Source of the DNA: Bordetella parapertussis
GTDB lineage: Bacteria; Pseudomonadota; Gammaproteobacteria; Burkholderiales; Burkholderiaceae_D
Direction of reading: 5' to 3'
DNA: 12,269 nucleotides
Assembly: GCA_945883145.1 (NCBI GenBank)
Contig: CAMCXB010000066.1
Location: forward strand, 1-12,269
Shown: positions 1 to 7,075 of the stretch, one piece after another
How positions within the stretch are numbered: the stretch's first letter is position 1
Layout of the letters: each line of letters starts with the position of its first letter
The notes under the pieces: generated by a model
Databases searched by the model: none
What the model was told of the DNA's origin: nothing
The model's input: only the letters and a program-made list of their open reading frames with translations
Position numbers and translations under genes: made by a program

Positions 1-2
1 GA

Positions 3-1103
3 CAAACCAGTCCAATTATTGGCACCAGCCAACCGATGAGTGCGATCCGTGAATTGATCAGCAAAATTGCTGATTCGGATGCCACCGTTCTTATTAATGG
101 TGAATCAGGGACAGGTAAAGAGTTGGTTGCCCAAGCCTTGCATTATCAATCGCGCCGCGCGGATGCGAATTTTGTTCCCTTGAATTGTGCTGCGATTCCT
201 AAAGACTTGATGGAAAGTGAGTTGTTTGGTCATCGCAAAGGCGCGTTTACTGGCGCATTGGCAGACCGAGTAGGGCGTTTTGAATTAGCGCATGGTGGTA
301 CTTTATTTTTAGATGAGATTGGTGATCTCTCTTTAGATATGCAAGTCAAACTTCTGCGTGTGTTGCAAGAGCGCGTAGTTGATCCGGTCGGTTCTACACG
401 ACCAGTGACAGTCGATGTTCGTGTAGTGGCTGCAACGCACCGTGATTTGGAAGTAGAAATTGCAGCCGGACGTTTTAGAGAAGACTTGTATTACCGTTTG
501 AATGTCTTACCACTCATAACACCACCATTGCGTGATCGACGCGATGATGTACCTTTACTCGCTAAATTTTATGCAGAACGTTTTGCAGGTAAAGGTAAGC
601 CCGTCACCTTTACTTCAGATTTTCTGGAAGCGTTAAAAGCTTATGACTGGCCAGGTAATGTGCGTGAGCTGTCAAATTTAGTTCATCGTTTTTCAGCCCT
701 CTTTGCAGGACAACGTTTAGCACTCAATGCAGTACCTGCTCCAATGTTGCCTAAGGGTTTAAAAGTATTACAAGAAGAACGCCGCGATGCAGAGCCTGAA
801 GCCGATATTTTGCAAATGTTCCCTGCAGAGGAAGAAGCACCCACAGTCGCCTTAGCAGACACACCTTTATTGCAAGATGAAGATAATCATGTAGAAGAAA
901 TCATCATGCTTGCTCAAGGCATGGAAGCCTTGCCTCCAGAAGGTATTTCTCTCAAAGAGCGTATGGCAGAAATTGAACGTGGTTTCATTGAACAAGCATT
1001 AGAACGTGCGGATGGTAATGTCTCTAAAACTGCGCGTATGTTGAATTTGCAACGCACCACACTGATTGAAAAAATTGATAAATACCGTCTTCGCTCCGCT
1101 TGA
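3..1103 (+). CDS. fleQ: FleQ/FlrA-like sigma-54-dependent flagellar master regulator (5' end outside window)
   Basis: Bacterial enhancer-binding protein that would drive sigma-54 RNA polymerase at early flagellar promoters. The reading frame is open to the left edge, and the residues before the ATG at 36 (IIGTSQP) fit the usual lead-in to an AAA+ domain, so that ATG is internal and the N-terminal FleQ domain lies outside the window. Counting from the ATG at 36: Walker A GESGTGKE (22-29), the sigma-54 contact loop GAFTGA (69-74), Walker B LFLDE (90-94), the RFREDLYYRLNV segment (146-157), WPGNVREL (205-212), and a C-terminal Fis-type helix-turn-helix with RTTLIEKIDKY. That HTH form is typical of FleQ/FlrA rather than NtrC. 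An acidic linker of about 75 residues joins the AAA+ and DNA-binding parts. The ATPase motifs look intact. The pomA-like gene begins 28 bp downstream. FleQ versus FlrA naming depends on the organism. Confidence 0.85.
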   Translation, partial: QTSPIIGTSQPMSAIRELISKIADSDATVLINGESGTGKELVAQALHYQSRRADANFVPLNCAAIPKDLMESELFGHRKGAFTGALADRVGRFELAHGGTLFLDEIGDLSLDMQVKLLRVLQERVVDPVGSTRPVTVDVRVVAATHRDLEVEIAAGRFREDLYYRLNVLPLITPPLRDRRDDVPLLAKFYAERFAGKGKPVTFTSDFLEALKAYDWPGNVRELSNLVHRFSALFAGQRLALNAVPAPMLPKGLKVLQEERRDAEPEADILQMFPAEEEAPTVALADTPLLQDEDNHVEEIIMLAQGMEALPPEGISLKERMAEIERGFIEQALERADGNVSKTARMLNLQRTTLIEKIDKYRLRSA

Positions 1104-1131
1104 GCGATGAACTTCATCACTAACAAACTCT

Positions 1132-2016
1132 ATGAACATCGCTAGCTTAATTGGTGTCATTGGCGCCTTAACTCTGATTGCTCTTGCAACCGGTGGTAAA
1201 TTTTCGCAGTTCATTGATCTACCTGCTGTATTGATCGTGTTTGGTGGCACATTTTTTTGTGTGCTTGCTAAAACAACCATGGAAGAGTTTCGGAGTGTGA
1301 TGGCAATCACAAAAAGATCTCTCGCAGGGCATTCCGACAAAGTGGAAGATTTGATTGATGAATTAGTTGAAGTAGGACGTGTAGCACGTTACAACGATAG
1401 ATGGATGGTGGTATTAGAAGATCGTGAGTACAACAACACCTTTATCCAAAAAGCAGTACGTATGTGGGTAGATGGTCTTGAATATTCTGTATTGAAAGAC
1501 GCCCTCACACGCGAAGTGATGGAAGAAAAACTACGCTTTGATCAGGCGCGTGATTTTTATAGCTTTGCACAAGATTTAGCGCCTGCCATGGGCATGATAG
1601 GTACCTTGTTAGGTCTCGTACTCATGATGGGCAATATGAGTGATCCGCGTGCGATTGGACCGGGTATGGCAGTTGCACTGCTTACCACGCTCTACGGCGC
1701 TATCTTATCGAATGTAATTTTTAGTCCTATGGTGCAGCGTATCGTAGGGCACGGTAAAAAAGTGCGTTACAACTATGAATTAGTAGTAGCAGGTATGTTG
1801 TATCTTCATAAAGGTGGCGATCCTCGTCGTTTGCCTGACTTACTGCTTGGTGGCTTTACAGTCGCTGAAGAAGTAGAGCTGGTTGATCCAGCCACAGCGG
1901 CACCAGCACCAGCAACGACGAAATTGACTTCTGAGGATTTGCTTGAACCGACCTTAGCTGCAATGGAAATGAAGTCGGCACCAACTCCTTCGCCTAGCCA
2001 ATCGAATGAGCGTTGA
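1132..2016 (+). CDS. pomA: PomA/MotA-family flagellar stator subunit
   Basis: Inner-membrane stator subunit that couples ion flow to rotor torque. Four membrane segments are visible: about 4-20, 29-48, 146-168 and 178-200, with a large cytoplasmic loop between the second and third. That loop carries R86 and E96, which line up with the charged residues that contact FliG. The third and fourth segments contain APAMGMIGTLLGLV and AVALLTTLYGA, very like Vibrio PomA, including the Thr residues tied to Na+ stators. Ion choice cannot be settled from sequence alone. The loop reads ARYNDRWMVVLED where ARxxGxLALE is usual. The 294-residue length exceeds the usual 250-260 because of an Ala/Pro/Ser-rich tail from about residue 251. 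No clear Shine-Dalgarno precedes the ATG, so translation may depend on the upstream gene. The partner pomB-like gene follows directly. Confidence 0.88.
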   Translation: MNIASLIGVIGALTLIALATGGKFSQFIDLPAVLIVFGGTFFCVLAKTTMEEFRSVMAITKRSLAGHSDKVEDLIDELVEVGRVARYNDRWMVVLEDREYNNTFIQKAVRMWVDGLEYSVLKDALTREVMEEKLRFDQARDFYSFAQDLAPAMGMIGTLLGLVLMMGNMSDPRAIGPGMAVALLTTLYGAILSNVIFSPMVQRIVGHGKKVRYNYELVVAGMLYLHKGGDPRRLPDLLLGGFTVAEEVELVDPATAAPAPATTKLTSEDLLEPTLAAMEMKSAPTPSPSQSNER

Positions 2017-2021
2017 TTGAT

Positions 2022-3047
2022 ATGGTACAAAGCCATAAAAAAATCGATATGCAGGATCATGCGCCTGCTTCCTTGTTTGGTGATTTAAGTATGCAAATTG
2101 CGGAAGACGATGTGATTCATCGTCGTGGTTCTCCGCCTTGGATTGTTACCTTCGCCGATATGATCACGCTTTTGTTAGCGTTTTATGTATTGATGCTGAG
2201 TTTTTCGGACATGAATATCAATCGCTTCAAAGATGTCAGTGGTTCTTTGAACGAATCATTAGGTAATCAAGAAGCATTGCCTATCGTAGAAGCACCTGCA
2301 GCTGAAACGCAGTTAGTTGCAGGCCCAGAACCAGTCGCAGTGCCTCTGCCTGAACAACTCGCCAAAGATCTCGGTACCTTACAAAAATCCTTATCTGCGG
2401 ATTTAATTGGGCAAAAACTCAATGTGCGTGTAGACAATGGAAACATAATTGTTGATTTGCCTAAGCATAGTGGTAACGGTGTGCTCTCTCAAGAGATGTT
2501 AGATCTCTATGCAAAAATCGCAGAGATACAATCACAGGTTGAAACTACGGTTGAAGTACGTGAGGGTACCGATTCAGCTGCTAAAATTAATGATGCTGTG
2601 CAGCGTTTAGATCAATTGAAAGCAGCATTATCAAAAGAAATTGCGAATGGTGATGCACAAGTTGAACGCGATGGTGAGCGTGTTGTTGTGCGTATGTTAG
2701 TGCAAGGTAGTTTTTATTCAGGTAGTGCAGTGTTATCGCCGGATTACTTTCCCTTGTTAATAAAAATCGGTAATACGATTGCCAAAGGCGGTGGTCGGAT
2801 TACGATTGAAGGTCACACGGATAGCATTCCTGTTTCAGGCAATGATCGCTATCGATCGAATTGGGATTTGTCGGGTGCGCGTGCTGCCTCAGTGGCAGAC
2901 TTTCTGATTGAACGCGGTGGTGTGCCACGTGAACGTATGGTAGTGCGTGGCATGGCAGACATTAAGCCATTAGCACCGAATGATACGCGTGAGGGTAGAG
3001 CAAAAAATCGTCGTATCGAAGTGCTGATTGATGCTTATGGCCCTTAA
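2022..3047 (+). CDS. pomB: PomB/MotB-family flagellar stator subunit with OmpA-like peptidoglycan-binding domain
   Basis: Partner of the preceding stator gene: one membrane segment plus a periplasmic domain that anchors the stator to peptidoglycan. From the ATG at 2022 (341 aa): cytoplasmic tail 1-38, then PPWIVTFADMITLLLAFYVL with the ion-binding Asp at D46, a plug/linker region, and an OmpA-like domain at about 222-338 with GHTDS, YRSNWDLS, RVAxRGMAD-like VVRGMAD and KNRRIEV. The block from YRSNWDLS to NRRIE is distinctly PomB-like. The frame also allows a TTG at 2013 that overlaps the pomA stop, but its spacing to the only GAG upstream is too short, so ATG 2022 is preferred. Residues 133-185 resemble the start of the OmpA domain and may be a partial duplicate. 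No MotX, MotY or FlgT gene is in the window. Confidence 0.87.
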   Translation: MVQSHKKIDMQDHAPASLFGDLSMQIAEDDVIHRRGSPPWIVTFADMITLLLAFYVLMLSFSDMNINRFKDVSGSLNESLGNQEALPIVEAPAAETQLVAGPEPVAVPLPEQLAKDLGTLQKSLSADLIGQKLNVRVDNGNIIVDLPKHSGNGVLSQEMLDLYAKIAEIQSQVETTVEVREGTDSAAKINDAVQRLDQLKAALSKEIANGDAQVERDGERVVVRMLVQGSFYSGSAVLSPDYFPLLIKIGNTIAKGGGRITIEGHTDSIPVSGNDRYRSNWDLSGARAASVADFLIERGGVPRERMVVRGMADIKPLAPNDTREGRAKNRRIEVLIDAYGP

Positions 3048-3159
3048 CTTTAGGTTTATGTTCTAGCTTATCTTATTGATTAAGCGCATCAATCAAAAAA
3101 AGACATTTCCACCACTGCTAATAGCACTGCAAGTTTAGCAGTGCTATGAACTTCTTCAA
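3048..3159. other. Convergent intergenic region
   Basis: 112 bp between the pomB stop and the end of the minus-strand operon, the longest non-coding stretch here. It holds the 10-bp-stem inverted repeat at 3121-3147, a weaker 6-bp inverted repeat (3075-3080 with 3088-3093, 7-nt loop) and a run of seven A at 3095-3101. No gene or promoter is recognised. Confidence 0.7.
3121..3147. terminator. Perfect inverted repeat between convergent operons, possible bidirectional terminator
   Basis: A 10-bp perfect stem (3121-3130 pairs with 3138-3147) with a 7-nt loop sits between the pomB stop and the end of the minus-strand operon. Position and symmetry suit a shared terminator. There is no T tract directly after the stem on either strand; on the minus strand a run of seven T lies about 20 nt further on (3101-3095). 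It may be a weak or Rho-assisted terminator, or an RNA 3'-end stabiliser. Confidence 0.45.
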
Positions 3160-4563
3160 CTATTGTTGTTTAGTTTCGCTAGGCTTAGAGTAAGTAGGAA
3201 TATTTTCCTGTGATTCAGTTTTTGTATTTGCTTGTTCACGCGAATATTTTACAAAGTTCGTGTTCTTAGGTTTTTCTTTAGCTACTGGCGCAGCTTCAAC
3301 AGGTGTGGCAGCAGCGCGTGCTTGTGCTGCTTCGCGTTCACGTTGAATATCACGTTCACGCATAGCTTCACGCTCACGTAAGAGTTCGCGTTCACGTAAC
3401 GCATCACGTGCTTTTAGCATTTCACGCTCTTTCTGTTCGCGTTCTTTTAATTCACGCTCTTTCAATTCGCGATCACGCCTTGCGTCAGCAGCAGCAACAG
3501 CGGCCAGTGCGGCTTCTTGATTGCGTTGCTTTTGTAGATTGGAGAGATTTTCTATATCTTTTTTCAAGCTATCAACATTACCCACTGCCGATTTGACACT
3601 ATTGAGTTGTTGTGAAAGCTCAAGTACTGCTTTGGATTGTTGCGTCAATAGTGCATCTAATCCAGAGAGTTGTTGATTGAGTTGATCATTAGCAGCCGGT
3701 TTTGTCTTATCAGCTGTCTTTGTATCTGATTCAGATTTAGTGCTAGTTTTTACATCTGTTTTTGTAGGCGCTTTGTTTTCCGACTTTGCATCTGCTTTTG
3801 TTTCTGGCTTAGTCTCTGCTTTAGACTCTACTTTTGCACCGTTAGCGCCATCCGTTTTTTTCGTAGCTGGTTGAGCTGGATTAGGTACGACAGGTGCTAC
3901 TTTATTATTTTTTGAAGGATCAAATGAACGCGTTTGATCAGCAACTCTAGCGAGTTTATCTTCAATCGACATTTGCACCGATTGCGTATTGTCTTGTTTT
4001 AGACTTAATTCAGCTAAGGTCGCGTTGATATCATCCATAGCTTCAAGACGTGCTTTGAGATCAACTGCACGTTTACCTACAGCGAGTAACATCGCATCCA
4101 CTTGTTCTACTTTTTCATTGAGTTGCATAGTCATGAAGCTAAAGGCAACAGCAGCACCAACTAATACTGCGCCTGTCAGGGCAAGTACCAATTTAGCTTG
4201 AACATTTGCACTACGATTATTTTTTGCGAGAGTGTCTGCAGCTTTAAATAACTGATTGCCTGTAGCGGCAACAGTGGAGGCAGAACGATTTGCTACTTCA
4301 GCGGCATCTAATACGATCGCCATCAGCGATTCTAGTTGTTGCGAAGCAGAGCGATTGTTTTCAACTAAGACTTGTACGGCTTGTAATGCTTTAATCGCAG
4401 TGTCTTGTGGTACAGCGATGTTAGGACCTTCACCGAGCGCGTGCGGTGTTGCAGCTGCAGGAGCGGGTGAAACGTCGACCGCACTCGCACCATCCACTTG
4501 CGGTGGTGGTGGCGCAGCTGTAAAGCCAGCAGGCTGAGATTCTTTTTTTACCGCATCATTCAT
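3160..4563 (-). CDS. Uncharacterised single-span membrane protein with coiled-coil and Arg/Glu-rich helical regions
   Basis: Family not recognised; 467 aa. Residues 1-55 are Pro/Ala-rich. Residues 56-123 are helical and carry an NRSA motif three times, with Arg at 71, 93 and 117. One membrane segment lies at about 125-146 (LVLALTGAVLVGAAVAF). Residues 147-212 and 293-350 look like coiled coil, separated by a Lys/Thr/Glu-rich linker (about 240-290). Residues 361-411 form a strongly charged RER/KER stretch like a stable single alpha-helix, and the end is polar. Basic residues before the membrane segment and acidic ones after it suggest N-terminus in the cytoplasm and a long C-terminal part in the periplasm, loosely recalling TolA; this is inference. 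Its ATG overlaps the stop of the upstream repeat-protein gene (ATGA at 4563-4560), with a GGA in front, so the two are probably translationally coupled. It is the last gene of the flagellar operon. Confidence 0.8.
   Translation of the reverse strand: MNDAVKKESQPAGFTAAPPPPQVDGASAVDVSPAPAAATPHALGEGPNIAVPQDTAIKALQAVQVLVENNRSASQQLESLMAIVLDAAEVANRSASTVAATGNQLFKAADTLAKNNRSANVQAKLVLALTGAVLVGAAVAFSFMTMQLNEKVEQVDAMLLAVGKRAVDLKARLEAMDDINATLAELSLKQDNTQSVQMSIEDKLARVADQTRSFDPSKNNKVAPVVPNPAQPATKKTDGANGAKVESKAETKPETKADAKSENKAPTKTDVKTSTKSESDTKTADKTKPAANDQLNQQLSGLDALLTQQSKAVLELSQQLNSVKSAVGNVDSLKKDIENLSNLQKQRNQEAALAAVAAADARRDRELKERELKEREQKEREMLKARDALRERELLREREAMRERDIQREREAAQARAAATPVEAAPVAKEKPKNTNFVKYSREQANTKTESQENIPTYSKPSETKQQ
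3331..3483 (-). repeat. Imperfect short repeats coding an Arg/Glu-rich helix
   Basis: Degenerate repeats that on the minus strand encode runs of (R/K)ERE(L/A) units, residues 361-411 of the membrane protein. The amino-acid periodicity is that of a charged single alpha-helix (i, i+4 Glu/Arg pairs). Copy number may vary between strains. Confidence 0.6.
3700..3834 (-). repeat. Low-complexity Lys/Thr/Glu/Ser linker
   Basis: Codes residues 244-288 of the membrane protein, made of short K-x-x-T-K and ETK/ESK units with almost no hydrophobic residues. Probably a flexible or extended spacer between two coiled-coil segments. Confidence 0.5.
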
Positions 4564-5318
4564 ATCTTGATCCGTTTTCCAAGATTAAGTGCATCAACTT
4601 CCAGTTTATCGATCTGGTTATGAATATCAGAAGTTTTGCTACCTACATTTTTTAAGCGTGCTTCTAATCCTAATGACAAAGCCCACGGTGTAGCATCTGC
4701 CATCGTAAACAAAGGCTCTTTTTTTACTTGCGCAGCAGCCTGTTGTGGGTCTGCCATACTGGGATCAATACGTTTACCCAGTTCGACAGTTCTACGTTCT
4801 CCTGTCTTACTGTCGATGGTGACGTAATGATCTTGTAACGATCGTTGATCCGATGGACCATCTCCATCTTGCATACTACGTTTGTTCGATGGCCCCTCTG
4901 CATCCTGCATGTTGCGCGGATTAACAGCACCTTGAACACCAGCCCAAGCGAGTAAATCTTCAACACTATCCGTTCCATACTCAGCATGACCACCAATGGG
5001 GCCATCTGCATCATGCATGTGACGTCCATCGATGACACCTTCTGCATCATGCATATTGCGTCCAACACTAGGACCATCAGCATCATGCATATTGCGTCCA
5101 ACGCTAGGACCATCAGCATCATGCATGTGTCGACCATCTATCACACCTTCTGCATCATGCATTTCACGACGGTCACTAGGACCATCTTGCGCATCATGTA
5201 AATGACGCGTATCTGTTGGTCCTTCTTGCTTCGCTTTTTTATTCTTGTTACGGCCTTCCGTTGCGGCTGCTTCTTCATGCGAGCCGGATCGGAATACCTG
5301 TGATTCTTCTTTTGACAT
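4560..5318 (-). CDS. Uncharacterised dodecapeptide-repeat protein in flagellar operon
   Basis: Family not recognised; 252 aa, with no signal peptide or membrane segment, so probably cytoplasmic. Residues 1-32 are charged and polar. Residues 33-117 hold seven tandem 12-residue units (the first has one extra residue, the seventh is degenerate). A 12-residue insert follows (118-129, containing VEDLLAWAGV), then three more units at 130-165. Consensus: G-P-S-x-x-R-x-M-[HQ]-D-A-[DE]. The C-terminal part (200-252) contains PLFTMADATPWALSLGLEA and a short amphipathic helix that could bind a partner. The ATG at 5318 has a good GAGG seven bases upstream and lies 26 bp after the DamX-like stop. The 3' end overlaps the next gene by ATGA. 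The context suggests a flagellum-linked role together with its two neighbours. The His/Asp-rich repeats could bind metal or act as a protein-binding array; neither is shown. Confidence 0.8.
   Translation of the reverse strand: MSKEESQVFRSGSHEEAAATEGRNKNKKAKQEGPTDTRHLHDAQDGPSDRREMHDAEGVIDGRHMHDADGPSVGRNMHDADGPSVGRNMHDAEGVIDGRHMHDADGPIGGHAEYGTDSVEDLLAWAGVQGAVNPRNMQDAEGPSNKRSMQDGDGPSDQRSLQDHYVTIDSKTGERRTVELGKRIDPSMADPQQAAAQVKKEPLFTMADATPWALSLGLEARLKNVGSKTSDIHNQIDKLEVDALNLGKRIKI
4824..5222 (-). repeat. 36-bp tandem coding repeats, about ten copies
   Basis: In-frame 36-bp units encode the dodecapeptide array. The core gcatcatgcat recurs along the plus strand, and the copies near 5040-5110 are almost identical at DNA level, which points to recent duplication. 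Two copies of GVIDGRHMHDAD flank two copies of GPSVGRNMHDA[DE], suggesting that larger blocks were also copied. The outer units are more diverged. Confidence 0.9.
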
Positions 5319-5344
5319 AGCAGTACCTCAGTTCAATGTCGTCA

Positions 5345-7075
5345 TTATGGGCGCAAATCTTGAAGCGCCTGACGCAGGGAAGCTAAGGGTCTTAGCCAAC
5401 TATCTTTGGGTACACCAGGACTATTGGCGAATTGCTCTGCTTGCGTACGATCTGCAAACGGACCTGATAACACGACAAACTTGATACCTTGTTTCTGCGT
5501 ATTCACTGCTGCAATCACACTGCCTGATAATGCGGCATGCTGCGCTCTCCATTCTTGGGCTTCAGCCATAGAGAGTAGCGATACATGCTGCACAAAAAAA
5601 CTACCTGCTTTAGCACTTTGTACTAACTGCGTCACACCCCGTTCGGAGTTCGCTGTCATAACTGCTTCAGCAGTCTGTCTATCCGATTCTTGTTTACCAG
5701 ATTTAGCTGGTGTATCTGTTTTGGGTGTTTTTGCACTCAAATCAGATTCAATTTTTGCAACAGGCGCCATCGGCACAACGGTCTCAGAAGAAGGTGCGCT
5801 CTTTAGCGGCTTATTTGCTTCTTTGGACTCTGGTTTTACCGGTTCATTTTTGCTCGCCACGTCAGTCTTAACTGATGAATCGGAAGAAGTTGCCGGAACT
5901 GTAGTCTCAGGCTTTTTTTCTTCACTTAAGCTGGTTGGCACATTTGCAGGTACAGGCTCTGTAATCGGCAGTGCAGCAGGTGTCGTCAGTGGTACTTGCG
6001 ATGATTCTGTTGATTCTGGGACGGCTGCTGGCAGGCTAGACTTAGGTAGATAATCAATTAATAACTCCAGCATCCAAGGCGGTAGATTTTCTTTCAGGAT
6101 GGGAGAGTCGGCTAATCTTGGTAATAGTTTTTGAGGGAACAGCAGCGCAATCACGCCTACCGATACAACCATCAGAAGAACAATGGCGGCTACCCAACGC
6201 ACAGTCATATTCAGTGTGCGACTGAAGAAAGAGGGGCCCTGCGCTACTTGAAGGTTACCTTCATTGGCAACCGGCTTGGCAGTAGCACCAGCTTTGCTGG
6301 CAGATTTTGCGCTTGTGGGTTTGATGTCATTGAGCACGGGCTCAGTTCTGCCTGAACTGTCTTTTCCATTTGCTTTACGCTTATTCGAACTCGGTTTGGT
6401 GAATAGCTGTGCTTCTTCACTTTTTTCAATAGCTGGAGCAACTAGTTCATCCAAGGTTTTTTCTTGTTTTAAAAAACCAGTTGCAGCTAACAATTTTTTG
6501 ACTTCGACTTCCAGACCACGCATGCGTGCTTGTGCGAGTAATACATCACCTTCTTCGCGCGTTGGTTTTTCTAAGGGCCAGCGCAAGAGTCGCTGACCAA
6601 AATTTTCTAGTGAGCGTTCGTGTTGTCTGCTACCGCTTTGATCAAGTAAGAGTACGAGCGAGGTGTTCGCGCCGGGGAAATCTTGTATCAGTCTAGCAAG
6701 CAGCTGTAATTCGCGAGAATTAATAGCTTTTGCATCATGCGCTATTAATACACGCCGTGGAGCAGGAGAGGATTCTGCATCACGTGCATCAGTGAGTGAT
6801 AAACCGGAGAGGATTTGGTTAAAACGCTCGAGTAAGGCTTCGGTATTAGCAGGTAAAAATACTTCGATTTGTAAATCGGGCAGTTGGCGTAATTGATTGA
6901 TGACGATACGACCGTAGTGATCCAACACATCATCACTATCGCTAGAGATGGCGACAGATTGCGAGTTCTCTTGTATGGCACGCATGACATACGCAAAGCG
7001 CGTGCGATCAGCCATGCGTAGGAAAATGCCTTCGCTAGCGATGAGTTGATCAGAAAGATTCTGTTCCATTTTCAT
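5345..7075 (-). CDS. DamX-like membrane protein with C-terminal SPOR-type domain and degenerate ATPase-like N-terminus
   Basis: 576 aa. The N-terminal part (about 10-200) has the fold pattern of the ExeA/DamX-type AAA region: a hydrophobic strand at VLIAHDAKAI (109-118) in the Walker B place and VLLLD at 141-145, but no GxxGxGK[ST] P-loop, so ATP binding is doubtful. A membrane segment lies at about 293-313, followed by a Pro/Ser/Thr/Lys-rich periplasmic linker (about 345-485). The C-terminus (488-576) looks like a SPOR domain: FFVQHVSL, then KFVVLSGPFADRTQAEQ, then WLRPLASLRQAL, which echoes the W-x-x-PL-x-x-(V/L) ending of DamX. SPOR domains bind glycan strands stripped of stem peptides, usually at division septa. 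The start ATG overlaps the flhB stop (TAATG), with GAGG ten bases upstream. A SPOR/DamX protein joined to a flagellar export operon is unusual. Confidence 0.8.
   Translation of the reverse strand: MKMEQNLSDQLIASEGIFLRMADRTRFAYVMRAIQENSQSVAISSDSDDVLDHYGRIVINQLRQLPDLQIEVFLPANTEALLERFNQILSGLSLTDARDAESSPAPRRVLIAHDAKAINSRELQLLARLIQDFPGANTSLVLLLDQSGSRQHERSLENFGQRLLRWPLEKPTREEGDVLLAQARMRGLEVEVKKLLAATGFLKQEKTLDELVAPAIEKSEEAQLFTKPSSNKRKANGKDSSGRTEPVLNDIKPTSAKSASKAGATAKPVANEGNLQVAQGPSFFSRTLNMTVRWVAAIVLLMVVSVGVIALLFPQKLLPRLADSPILKENLPPWMLELLIDYLPKSSLPAAVPESTESSQVPLTTPAALPITEPVPANVPTSLSEEKKPETTVPATSSDSSVKTDVASKNEPVKPESKEANKPLKSAPSSETVVPMAPVAKIESDLSAKTPKTDTPAKSGKQESDRQTAEAVMTANSERGVTQLVQSAKAGSFFVQHVSLLSMAEAQEWRAQHAALSGSVIAAVNTQKQGIKFVVLSGPFADRTQAEQFANSPGVPKDSWLRPLASLRQALQDLRP

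Noticed and set aside
36..38. ATG at 36 as the true start of the FleQ-like protein
   Set aside because: The frame is open upstream and the preceding residues fit the conserved lead-in to the AAA+ domain, so the gene is cut by the window edge.
1106..1118. Near-palindrome GATGAACTTCATC before pomA as an operator
   Set aside because: It is short, has no known matching site, and includes bases expected by chance; too weak to call.
1158..1180. GG...GC spacing near the pomA start as a sigma-54 promoter
   Set aside because: The GG to GC distance is about 18 bases rather than the required 12, and it lies inside the pomA coding sequence.
3075..3093. Short inverted repeat as a Rho-independent terminator
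   Set aside because: The stem is only 6 bp and AT-rich, and it is followed by A, not T, on the plus strand; on the minus strand the T run precedes it.
4986..5201. Plus-strand reading frame through the repeats
   Set aside because: It is the antisense shadow of the repeat array: it only mirrors the 36-bp period and has no ribosome site or known domain. The minus-strand frame is the one fitted to the operon.
4824..5222. Regularly spaced repeats that could suggest a CRISPR array
   Set aside because: The 36-bp units are directly tandem with no spacers, stay in frame and encode a clear protein repeat.
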